From positions 1 to 39,168 of the forward strand of contig DASXBZ010000195.1 of NCBI GenBank assembly GCA_036491435.1: a stretch of DNA of 39,168 bases. Reading direction: 5' to 3'. A program made the position numbers and the translations under genes. Every line of letters starts with the position of its first letter. Position 1 is the first letter of the stretch. The notes below the pieces were generated by a model that saw only the letters and a program-made list of their open reading frames with translations, was not told the DNA's origin and made no database searches. Below, piece after piece: positions 32,882 to 39,168 of the stretch. Source of the stretch: Bog-473 sp036491435 (lineage in GTDB: Bacteria > Actinomycetota > Acidimicrobiia > Acidimicrobiales > RAAP-2).

Positions 32882-33781
32882 GTGTCGCCTCTCGCGCTCG
32901 ACCCGCAGCTCAAGGCGCGATGGGACAGCGACGGCTGGTGCGTCGTCCCTGACGCCATCCCGCCCGACGAGCTGGCGGCCGCCCAGGACGCGGTGCACCG
33001 CTACTTCCCCACCCCGGCCGAGATGGCCGAACGGGGCGGCGCCGAGGCGGGCGAGTGGCACACATGGGATGCCCCGTGGCCCGAGTTCCCGTTCCACAGC
33101 AGACGCCTCAACGCCCTCGTCCTCCACGACAACGTCATCGATCTCGCCGAGGCCTTCCTCGGCACCGCGGACCTCGCCTGCTACATGGGCATGGTCACCG
33201 CCAAGTACGCGCAGCAGGCGTCCGGCTACAACCAATTGCTCCACGCCGACTACCCCAACCACATGCTCGTCGTGCCCCGCCACGAACTCGGCTTCCAACA
33301 GGTCGAGTTCTTCGTGTACCTGACCGACGTCACCACCGAGGACGGCGCCACACGCTTCGTCTCGTGGCAGAGGACGAAGGACATCCCCGTCGAGCGTCAC
33401 ACGCTGAACTATGTCGACTACGCCGCGCTGTACGACAACCCGTCGGACGCGGCGGCGCCGGCCGGTTCCGTCGTGGCCTATCGGCCCGACGTCTACCACC
33501 GCTCGGTCGATCACACCGATCCCACCCGTTACCGCGTGATGATCCATGTCTCGTTCCGCCACCGTGACGCGGGATGGGGCGGCTACCAGGCGTGGCCCTT
33601 CCGGGGGTTCTCGCCCGAACTCACGAAGTACGTCCAGGGTGCGACGCCGCGGCAGCTTGCACTGCTCGGTGTCCCGCTGCCGGGCCATCCCTATTGGGAT
33701 CAGGCCACGATTGCCGGCATGCAGGCGCGCTATCCCGGCCTCGACATGACCCCTTGGCGGGAGGCCCTCACCGCCAGCTAG
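32882..33781 (+). CDS. phytanoyl-CoA dioxygenase (PhyH) family protein
   Basis: A 299-residue Fe(II)/2-oxoglutarate-dependent oxygenase. The metal triad is visible as His121 and Asp123 (LLHADYPNH) and His206 (DVYHRSV), with Arg216 or Arg218 (DPTRYRVM) as the likely 2-oxoglutarate contact. FDG-like N-terminal sequence (WDSDGWCVVPDAIP) and the GSVVAYRPDVYHRS block fit the PhyH family. Substrate unknown. The GTG at 32882 is chosen: TAACGT (32870-32875) lies 6 nt upstream and there is no SD, so the message may be leaderless. The longer open frame upstream runs through the TetR gene on the other strand and is not coding. Confidence 0.87.
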   Translation: MSPLALDPQLKARWDSDGWCVVPDAIPPDELAAAQDAVHRYFPTPAEMAERGGAEAGEWHTWDAPWPEFPFHSRRLNALVLHDNVIDLAEAFLGTADLACYMGMVTAKYAQQASGYNQLLHADYPNHMLVVPRHELGFQQVEFFVYLTDVTTEDGATRFVSWQRTKDIPVERHTLNYVDYAALYDNPSDAAAPAGSVVAYRPDVYHRSVDHTDPTRYRVMIHVSFRHRDAGWGGYQAWPFRGFSPELTKYVQGATPRQLALLGVPLPGHPYWDQATIAGMQARYPGLDMTPWREALTAS

Positions 33782-33789
33782 CCCGAGGA

Positions 33790-33806
33790 CTCGGGGCGCG
33801 CCCGAG
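33790..33806. terminator. hairpin between convergent PhyH and amidase genes
   Basis: CTCGGG (33790-33795) pairs with CCCGAG (33801-33806) across GCGCG, filling the 29-nt gap between the two stops. It can serve both directions. Confidence 0.5.
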
Positions 33807-33810
33807 CTCT

Positions 33811-35226
33811 CTACGCGCGGTGTGGAGAGTCGGGCGCCACCAGCGGCCACGGCATCTCCCGCTCTGCCACGAGCGCCAGATCGAGCAGCAGCTGCTCTCG
33901 GTGGTGACCGGCCAGGACCTGCAACCCGACCGGCAAGCCATCCACCACGCCGGCTGGGATGCTGATCGCCGGGCTGCCGTTGAGGTTCGACGGGGCCGTC
34001 AGCGCAGCATTGTTCATGATGGCCCGGGTAAACCCGACCTCGGCGATGAGATCGCGGCCCGGCAGCGTCGAGGGCGGCGGTCCCTCCGCGCTGAACGCCA
34101 CGTCCGGATGGGTCGAGCAGAAGACGAAGTCGGCCTGGTCGAACAGCGCCGCCATGGCCTCGTTGAGCTGGCGCCGGTACAGCTCGATCGAGGCCGCCCG
34201 CTCCAGGGTGTAGCGCTCCTGCGCGGCGCGGAGTCCCATGAGCATCTCGGGCGACATTGCTTCGATCTGGTCTGGATAGGCATCACCGAGGTCCACGACC
34301 ATGGGCGGCATGTTCGCCATCGCCCAGGCGCCGCGCAGGGGCGGCAGCGTCGGCTCCGCCGCGACGACGCGCAAACCTGCGGCCCTGGTCAAACGTGTCG
34401 CCGCCTCGACGACGACATCGGCCACCTCGTCGCGGACCTGCGCGATGCCGAGATCCACGATAATTGCCGCTGTCATCCCCGAGAGCTCGTGGCTGCCGAG
34501 TGCGGCTTCCCATCCTTCGACCCTCGGAAGACTGAGCGGATCCCGTTGGTCGAAGCCGTTGCACGCGTCGAAGTAGCGGGCCGTGTCGCGTACCGAACGG
34601 GTCAGACAGCCGAGCACGGTCGTCATGGGCTCGATGGTCCCGTCGGGCCCCTTGGGGATCCGCCCGTACGTCGCCTTGAGCCCGAAGAGGCCGCTGAAGC
34701 CCGCTGGTCCGCGGATGGATCCGCCGCCGTCGCTGCCGGTCGCGATGGGCAACAGTCCGCCGGCAACGGCGGCCGCGGTCCCGCCCGACGACCCGCCCGG
34801 TGTCCGCTCCTGGTTCCACGGATTGCGTGTGGTGCCGTGCAGCACCGTCGACGTGCAGTTGATGCCGCCGAACTCGGGCGCCGTTGTCTGCGCCGCCAGC
34901 ACCGCTCCTCTCGCGCGCAGCCGCACCACCGAGGTGTCGTCATGGCCGGCGACGCGGTCCTTGAAGAGGACGGACGCCTCCGTGTAGGGCCATCCTGCGA
35001 CCTTCTCGAGCTCTTTGACGCCGAAGGGCACGCCGCCGAACGGCAGGCTGACGTCGGCCCGGGCCGCCGCATCCCGGGCCCGTTCGAAGTTCGTGAAGCT
35101 GAACGCGTTGAGTGGCGACTTGGCGATGGCGGCGATGCAGTCGTCGAGCGCCTCGAGTGGCGAGAGCTCCCCCGCCCGGAACGCGTCCACCAGGCTGCAG
35201 GCGTCCCCCAACCAGGGCGTGCTCAC
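33811..35226 (-). CDS. amidase signature family protein
   Basis: A protein of about 471 residues with the Ser-cisSer-Lys triad of amidase signature enzymes: Lys71 (GVKELEK), cis-Ser146 in GGSSGGTAAAVAGG, and nucleophile Ser170 in SDGGGSIRGPA. The C-terminal part has the conserved NLNGSPAISIPAG and LPVGLQVLAGHHRE. It hydrolyses an amide bond of unknown substrate; the GatA subunit of Asp/Glu-tRNA amidotransferase is related, but gatB/gatC are absent nearby. The GTG at 35226 is favoured since TACTGT lies 8 nt upstream and no SD is seen, suggesting leaderless expression. The longer frame upstream runs through the facing aldolase gene. Confidence 0.87.
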   Translation of the reverse strand: MSTPWLGDACSLVDAFRAGELSPLEALDDCIAAIAKSPLNAFSFTNFERARDAAARADVSLPFGGVPFGVKELEKVAGWPYTEASVLFKDRVAGHDDTSVVRLRARGAVLAAQTTAPEFGGINCTSTVLHGTTRNPWNQERTPGGSSGGTAAAVAGGLLPIATGSDGGGSIRGPAGFSGLFGLKATYGRIPKGPDGTIEPMTTVLGCLTRSVRDTARYFDACNGFDQRDPLSLPRVEGWEAALGSHELSGMTAAIIVDLGIAQVRDEVADVVVEAATRLTRAAGLRVVAAEPTLPPLRGAWAMANMPPMVVDLGDAYPDQIEAMSPEMLMGLRAAQERYTLERAASIELYRRQLNEAMAALFDQADFVFCSTHPDVAFSAEGPPPSTLPGRDLIAEVGFTRAIMNNAALTAPSNLNGSPAISIPAGVVDGLPVGLQVLAGHHREQLLLDLALVAEREMPWPLVAPDSPHRA

Positions 35227-35234
35227 GAGGGCGG

Positions 35235-35297
35235 ACAGTACCCGAGCGTGCGAGCGCGCGCCGTGCCAGGGTTGCAGCCTGCTGCTCCCAGTAGCCT
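35235..35297. promoter_or_regulatory. divergent -10 boxes of the amidase and aldolase genes
   Basis: Within 79 nt between two divergent GTG starts, TACTGT (35235-35240, minus strand) and TAGCCT (35292-35297, plus strand) each lie exactly 8 nt before their start codon. Neither has a good -35. Confidence 0.45.
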
Positions 35298-35305
35298 CGG
35301 CCGCC

Positions 35306-36298
35306 GTGAAGGTCACGGAGCTGACGACGCCGGCGTTGGTGGTCGAGGCTGCCCTCCTCGAGGCCAACCTGCGCACGATGGCCGAGGCGTTGCCGCAGAC
35401 GAAGCTGCGTCCCCACGTCAAGGCGCACAAGTGCACCGCGTTGGCCGCGCGCCAGACCGCGCTCGGGAACACAGCGTTCACGTGCGCCACGATCCGGGAG
35501 ATGGAAGGCATGGCTGCGGCCGGCCTCGGGGACGACCTGCTCTTGGCCAACGAGGTGGTCGACGCCACTCGGCTCGGCGCGTTGGCGAGAAATGGGGCAC
35601 GCGTCACGGTGGCCGTGGACTCGGACACGACGGTCGACGCGGCGGCGGAGGGGGGCGTGGCCGAGGTGCTCATCGACGTGAACGTGGGACTCCCCCGCTG
35701 CGGGTGCGCGCCCGAGGACGCCGGGCGGCTGGCCGACCGGGCCCGGGCGGCCGGGCTCGCCGTGCGCGGGGTGATGGGGTACGAGGGGCACATCGTCGGG
35801 CTCGAGGACCGGGCGACACGGGAGGAGATGATCGAGGTCTCGATGGGGATGCTGGTGCGCGCCCACGAGGATGTCGGCGGCGACGTCGTCTCGGGTGGTG
35901 GCACGGGGACGTACGACATGAACACGTGGGTCACCGAGATCCAGGCGGGGTCGTATGCATTGATGGACACGGCGTACGCCAAGCTCGGACTGCCCTTCGC
36001 CCACGCGCTGAGCGTGCTCTCCACCGTCATCTCGGTGTCGAGGGACTACGTGGTGGCCGACTGCGGGTTGAAGGCGCTCGGCATGGACCACGGCAACCCC
36101 TCCGTCGAGGGGTCGGAAGTGTGGTTCTGCTCCGACGAGCACCTCACGATGGCGCCGGGCGCGCCCATGCGGGTCGGCGAGCGCATCCGGGTGTTGCCGG
36201 CGCACATCGACCCGACGGTCGCGTATCACGAACACCTGCACATCGTCGACGGCGACGATGTGGTCGACCGCTGGGACGTCGACCTGCGCGGTTGGTGA
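35306..36298 (+). CDS. D-threonine aldolase-like PLP enzyme (alanine racemase fold)
   Basis: A protein of about 330 residues. The PLP lysine is Lys39 in RPHVKAHKC, the position of RPHxKxHK in the D-threonine aldolase/D-serine dehydratase group. The N-terminal barrel continues through VRGVMGYEGHIV and VSGGGTGTYD. The C-terminal domain ends with HIDPTVAYHEHLHIVDGD; D-threonine aldolases have a His/Cys or His/Asp metal site near this position, so a metal-dependent D-amino-acid lyase or dehydratase is likely. The exact substrate cannot be told. The GTG at 35306 has no SD and TAGCCT 8 nt upstream. It is divergent from the amidase; joint action on a D-amino-acid amide or derivative is speculation. 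Confidence 0.83.
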   Translation: MKVTELTTPALVVEAALLEANLRTMAEALPQTKLRPHVKAHKCTALAARQTALGNTAFTCATIREMEGMAAAGLGDDLLLANEVVDATRLGALARNGARVTVAVDSDTTVDAAAEGGVAEVLIDVNVGLPRCGCAPEDAGRLADRARAAGLAVRGVMGYEGHIVGLEDRATREEMIEVSMGMLVRAHEDVGGDVVSGGGTGTYDMNTWVTEIQAGSYALMDTAYAKLGLPFAHALSVLSTVISVSRDYVVADCGLKALGMDHGNPSVEGSEVWFCSDEHLTMAPGAPMRVGERIRVLPAHIDPTVAYHEHLHIVDGDDVVDRWDVDLRGW

Positions 36299-36317
36299 CC
36301 CGTTCGGTGGGTACTCG

Positions 36318-37556
36318 TCAGGCCGGCTCGTCGGGGAAGTCGCGCATCGTGCGCATCGGTGACGCGAAGAGCCAGATGCTGGCGAGCGCTTCGCCGATGT
36401 AGCCGATCCACAACGTCGATCGCAGGCCGACGACCGCGCCTAGGACACCGCCGAGGAGGCCCCCGAGAGGGAGCACACCCCACACCACGAAGCGCATGCT
36501 GGCGTTCATCCGGCCGAGGAGGCGATCGGGGCACAGTCGCTGACGGAAGCTCACCTGGTTGACGTTGTAGACCACCGCCGAAAGGCTCACGAAGAACAGC
36601 CCGGCACCGAAGAGGAGCAGGCCGGGACCGGGCATGGTGAGGGGGACCAACAGGCCGCCGACGTTGCCAACGATTCCGATGATCGTGGCTCGGGCACCGC
36701 CGAAGCGACGTGCGAGCGGGCCCGCGGCCAAGGCACCGAGTACGCCGCCGACGCCACCCATCGTGAACAAGAGACCGATGACGCCAGGTGTCGCATGCAC
36801 CTCGCGCACAAGGAAGACCACTTCCACCGCGGCCGCCACGCCGCTGAAGAAGTTCGCTGTTGCCGTTGTCGCGGCAATGGCCCGCAACAGGGCGTTTCCG
36901 AACACGAACCGGAGCCCTTCGGCGATGTCGTGTCGCAGTTTGGGGTGCCCGGAGTCGGGAACCACCGGCACCGGTTCGGGCGCGCGGATCGCCGCAACGG
37001 CGCCGGCGGAGACGAGGAAGCTGACCGAATCGACGAGGACCGCGGCAGACCCGCCGACGGCTTGGACGAGGCCGCCCGCGACGCTCGGTCCCGCAACCGC
37101 CGCGACCTGCTCGCTGCCCGTAAGCTTGGCGTTGCCTTCGACCAAGTTTTCGCGCCCGACGAGCGTCGGCAGGTACGACTGGTAGGCGACGTCGAAGAAC
37201 ACGGTGAGGATGCCGCTCACAAGGGTGACGACGAAGAGCTGAGCCAACGTCAGCCAGCCGACGGCATACGCGACGGGCACCGAGCCGATGGCGACGACCC
37301 GCCCCAGGTCGGCGGCGATCATCACCCAGCGGCGGCGGGTGCGATCGATCCAGACGCCGGCGGGGAGCCCGACGACGAGGAAGGCGGCGGTGGACGCCGC
37401 CGTCAACAGGCCCATCTGGAACGGCGTTGCGTGCAACGTCCGCACTGCAAGCAGCGGAATGGCTAACAAGCTGACCTGCGAGCCCAACTCGCTGATCGTC
37501 TCCCCACCCCAGAGCAAGCGGAAGTCGCGATGTCGCCAGAGGACACCCCTTGCCAT
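36318..37556 (-). CDS. MFS transporter, exporter type
   Basis: A protein of about 412 residues with twelve predicted helices. Family motifs are the start RDFRLLWGGETISELGSQVS and WIDRTRRRWVMIAADLGR (motif A in the 2-3 loop), and a second-half GPLARRFGGARATIIG. This is the MFS_3/enterobactin-exporter-like group that usually exports drugs or siderophores. Substrate unknown. The ATG at 37556 is chosen: TAGGGT lies 8 nt upstream (37565-37570, minus strand) and no SD is seen, so it may be leaderless. An in-frame extension upstream to 37709 is Arg-rich and overlaps the divergent gene. Confidence 0.88.
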   Translation of the reverse strand: MARGVLWRHRDFRLLWGGETISELGSQVSLLAIPLLAVRTLHATPFQMGLLTAASTAAFLVVGLPAGVWIDRTRRRWVMIAADLGRVVAIGSVPVAYAVGWLTLAQLFVVTLVSGILTVFFDVAYQSYLPTLVGRENLVEGNAKLTGSEQVAAVAGPSVAGGLVQAVGGSAAVLVDSVSFLVSAGAVAAIRAPEPVPVVPDSGHPKLRHDIAEGLRFVFGNALLRAIAATTATANFFSGVAAAVEVVFLVREVHATPGVIGLLFTMGGVGGVLGALAAGPLARRFGGARATIIGIVGNVGGLLVPLTMPGPGLLLFGAGLFFVSLSAVVYNVNQVSFRQRLCPDRLLGRMNASMRFVVWGVLPLGGLLGGVLGAVVGLRSTLWIGYIGEALASIWLFASPMRTMRDFPDEPA

Positions 37557-37631
37557 GGGCGGGGACCCTAACGCGGCACGTCGAGTGCTTCGAGCCCTTC
37601 GGTGCAGCGAAGACTGCGCTAGACCGGTTCC

Positions 37632-38408
37632 GTGCGCAGCCGTCGCATCCCTTTTTTCGTGGCTGGTGTCGCGCTCTGCGCGTGGTGCGGCTGGGTCAGC
37701 GGCTTCCACCGCAGCAGCACGCCCGCCGAGATCACCTGGGTCGTGTCGGTGGCGACCGTCGTCGTGCTCGCCGTCCTGTTCCGACGAGGGCGGAGTGGCG
37801 CCGCGTTCGGCCTGAACATCGGGGCGGCGGCCGAGTCATGGCCACGGCCGGGACGAGGCGGCGCCGGCGAGGCGTGGCGCGGGGTCGCGCCCTGGTTGCT
37901 CGTCATCGTCGTCGCGGCGGTGTGGGACGGGTTGGGCAACGACACCGGCCCGCACGAGTACCACTTGACGATCAGCGCGCTGTCGCAGACGTATCGGGCG
38001 TTGAACGCACTTCTCCTCCTGGTGTGGATGTCCGTGGGGATCGGCTACTCGGCCGCCCGGGCGCGTGCGCCGTTCGGATCGCTGCCCGTGGACGGTGCAA
38101 CGGGGCGCACCGGCGAGGCGGAGCGCCGGGGTGGCGCAGTGCTCTGTGGAGCGGGCCTGGCCCCGGGCGCCGGCGATGGGCATGCACTGACGCCAGCGCT
38201 CCTGTTGCCGTCAAACCGCCCCGTCGGCCTCGCGTTCTGGGTTGGGCTCCTCGTCGTGGCCGTCGCCGTGGACCTCGTGGCACGGCGGTCGGCCGGACAG
38301 CTCGCGACCGCCGAGGAATTCGCCCGTTTCATCTCGACGGCGGCCGTGGCGAACGTCGTGTTGATCGCGGCGTGGGCCTTTGCCGGCTACCACCTCTTCG
38401 CCCGCTGA
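37632..38408 (+). CDS. membrane protein of unknown function
   Basis: A 258-residue protein with about five or six hydrophobic segments (for example FFVAGVALCAWCGWVSGF, ITWVVSVATVVVLAVLF, WLLVIVVAAVWDGLGN, VLIAAWAFAGYHLFAR). Conserved-looking polar positions include DGLGNDTGPHEYHLTISAL between helices. Pro/Gly/Arg-rich loops separate them. I recognise no family. The GTG at 37632 is the first start in frame; TAGACC is 6 nt before it, a poorer match to the local TANNNT pattern. Divergent from the MFS gene. Alternative frames across the region look like shadows; codon bias favours this one. Confidence 0.65.
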   Translation: MRSRRIPFFVAGVALCAWCGWVSGFHRSSTPAEITWVVSVATVVVLAVLFRRGRSGAAFGLNIGAAAESWPRPGRGGAGEAWRGVAPWLLVIVVAAVWDGLGNDTGPHEYHLTISALSQTYRALNALLLLVWMSVGIGYSAARARAPFGSLPVDGATGRTGEAERRGGAVLCGAGLAPGAGDGHALTPALLLPSNRPVGLAFWVGLLVVAVAVDLVARRSAGQLATAEEFARFISTAAVANVVLIAAWAFAGYHLFAR

Positions 38409-38498
38409 CCTCGGTGCCTCCTTTTGGAGCCGGCGCTGCTGACTGATCGCGTAGAGGCGGTCAGCTCCGAGGCCGAGCCACACCGAGCAATCCGCTGG

Positions 38499-38522
38499 GG
38501 TACATAGGACTTTTTGATCATT
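38499..38522. promoter_or_regulatory. Tad-associated element upstream of tadE copy 2
   Basis: Begins GGTACATAGGAC and ends GATCATT, differing from the copy at 27916-27939 at only two of 24 positions. It lies about 130 nt before the second tadE start. Confidence 0.65.
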
Positions 38523-38540
38523 CTCGAATGCGCACGCACG

Positions 38541-38598
38541 GTCGCGGCGACATCGAATTGCAATTGCGACTCAAGCCAATGGGTGTGTCAGCCGAGAT
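38541..38598 (+). promoter_or_regulatory. conserved 58-nt leader block upstream of tadE copy 2
   Basis: Gapless match (44 of 58) to 28031-28088. The hairpin of the first copy is only partly kept here (ATTG with CAAT). The block is followed by an in-frame TGA at 38606-38608 before the tadE start, so here it cannot be part of the protein. Confidence 0.6.
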
Positions 38599-38610
38599 TT
38601 CTCTTTGACG

Positions 38611-38671
38611 GTCACCATCTTGGGGCCGCGTACGAAGGTGGGGGTCGCCAATCTTGGGACCGCGTACGAGG
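38611..38671 (+). repeat. tandem duplication of the tadE start region
   Basis: Two 28-nt units (38611-38638 and 38644-38671) share GTCRCCA, TCTTGGG and CCGCGTACGA, each including a TTG. The second TTG (38654) is the real start; the first (38620) is out of frame with it by one base. Confidence 0.6.
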
Positions 38672-39168
38672 AACGGCGCGACGCGACTGGGGCGAGGACG
38701 GCAAGAGGACGAACGTGGCGCGGAGCTGCTCGAGTTCGCGCTCGTCGTCGTCCTGCTCATCACATTGTTGTACGGCATCATCACGTACGGCGTGATCCTG
38801 GCCGCCCAGACCACGGTGACCCAGGCCGCAGCCGACGCGGCCCGGGCGGGCATCGTCCAAGGAACCGGCACGACGAGCTGCAACGGCAACGCCGTTCCGG
38901 CCGCGGCGTGCGCGGCAGTGCAACAGGCCGCCTCCGACCTGGGGTGGATGAACAAGGGCGCCTGCACGGAGATCGTCAACGGCACGACCATCGTCACGGG
39001 AGCCGGAGCGATCACCTGCAGCGCGTCCACGGAGTCGTGCCCGTCCAACGCAACGGTCACCTGCCTGTCCACCACCATCTCCTACAACTACAGCTCGTCG
39101 CCGCTGTTCCCGGAGCTCCCCGGCCTCGGTCTGATCACGCCGTCGACCCTCTCGTCGACCGACGTGCT
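38654..39168 (+). CDS. tadE: TadE-like minor pilin, copy 2, cut by the window end
   Basis: An open frame of 171 codons from a TTG to the window edge with no stop. It matches copy 1 along its whole length: DERG, then AELLEFALVVVLLITLLYGI identical, and later DLGWMNKG, YNY and PLFPELPGL. It has extra Cys (TSCNGN, AACAAV). Glu at +5 after the cleavage Gly is kept. It is preceded by the same regulatory element and leader as copy 1. By analogy, a TadG-like gene should follow just beyond the window. Only some 10 codons of the expected length are missing. Confidence 0.88.
   Translation, partial: MGPRTRNGATRLGRGRQEDERGAELLEFALVVVLLITLLYGIITYGVILAAQTTVTQAAADAARAGIVQGTGTTSCNGNAVPAAACAAVQQAASDLGWMNKGACTEIVNGTTIVTGAGAITCSASTESCPSNATVTCLSTTISYNYSSSPLFPELPGLGLITPSTLSSTDV

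Noticed and set aside
33574..36402. Plus-strand open frame of over 900 codons
   Set aside because: It crosses PhyH, the antisense of the amidase and an alternate frame of the aldolase; no protein family signal.
31095..38408. Genomic island or mobile element between the two tadE units
   Set aside because: No integrase, transposase, tRNA or flanking direct repeat seen, and base composition looks like the neighbours.
38620..38795. Start of tadE copy 2 at the first TTG (38620)
   Set aside because: That frame is out of register with the TadE-like sequence and gives an Arg/His-rich shadow.

Overview
The window is high-GC DNA from an actinobacterium. A complete Mce lipid-import operon, an MMPL/RND transporter, actinobacterial-type Tad pilus genes, GTG/TTG starts and several apparent leaderless genes point to Actinomycetota. 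A deep non-mycobacterial lineage such as Acidimicrobiia is my inference; there is no rRNA or other phylogenetic marker. I see no tRNA, rRNA, insertion sequence, prophage or CRISPR array.

Layout. (1) 1-750: the tail of a cut-off plus-strand gene, then a small secreted Cys-containing protein. (2) 763-11180, minus strand: an Mce operon (yrbEA, yrbEB, mceA to mceF, one Mce-associated membrane protein). All junctions from yrbEA to mceF overlap by 1 or 4 nt. Divergent from it are an ECF sigma factor with a membrane anchor and a repetitive glycine-rich tail, and the MceG-type ATPase that should energise the YrbE permease. (3) 14263-20573: an FtsH-type protease behind a 7-codon upstream ORF, type II glutamine synthetase, and a TetR repressor divergent from an MMPL transporter with a well-defined promoter/operator. 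(4) 20697-31069: a Tad/Flp type IVc pilus locus: two near-identical flp pilin genes, a LuxR-type regulator, tadC, tadB, cpaF, cpaE and cpaB on the minus strand; tadE, a TadG-like gene and a prepilin peptidase on the plus strand. (5) 31095-38408: metabolic and transport genes (NmrA-like SDR with a TetR regulator, PhyH dioxygenase, amidase, D-threonine-aldolase-like enzyme, MFS exporter, unknown membrane protein). (6) 38499-39168: a second tadE with its own copy of the pilus regulatory sequences, cut by the window end.

The most novel material is regulatory. A 24-bp element (GGTACATAGGAC, then GAYCATT at its far end) occurs in three good copies and two diverged copies, all upstream of Tad pilus genes. 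A separate 58-bp untranslated block, 44/58 identical without gaps, precedes both tadE genes and can fold into a 10-bp hairpin in one of them. Several genes outside the pilus and mce operons show a TANNNT-like box 6-8 nt before an ATG/GTG with little or no Shine-Dalgarno, suggesting leaderless transcription. The ECF sigma factor fused to a transmembrane segment and an 11-residue repeat tail, next to the mce genes, is the most unusual protein.
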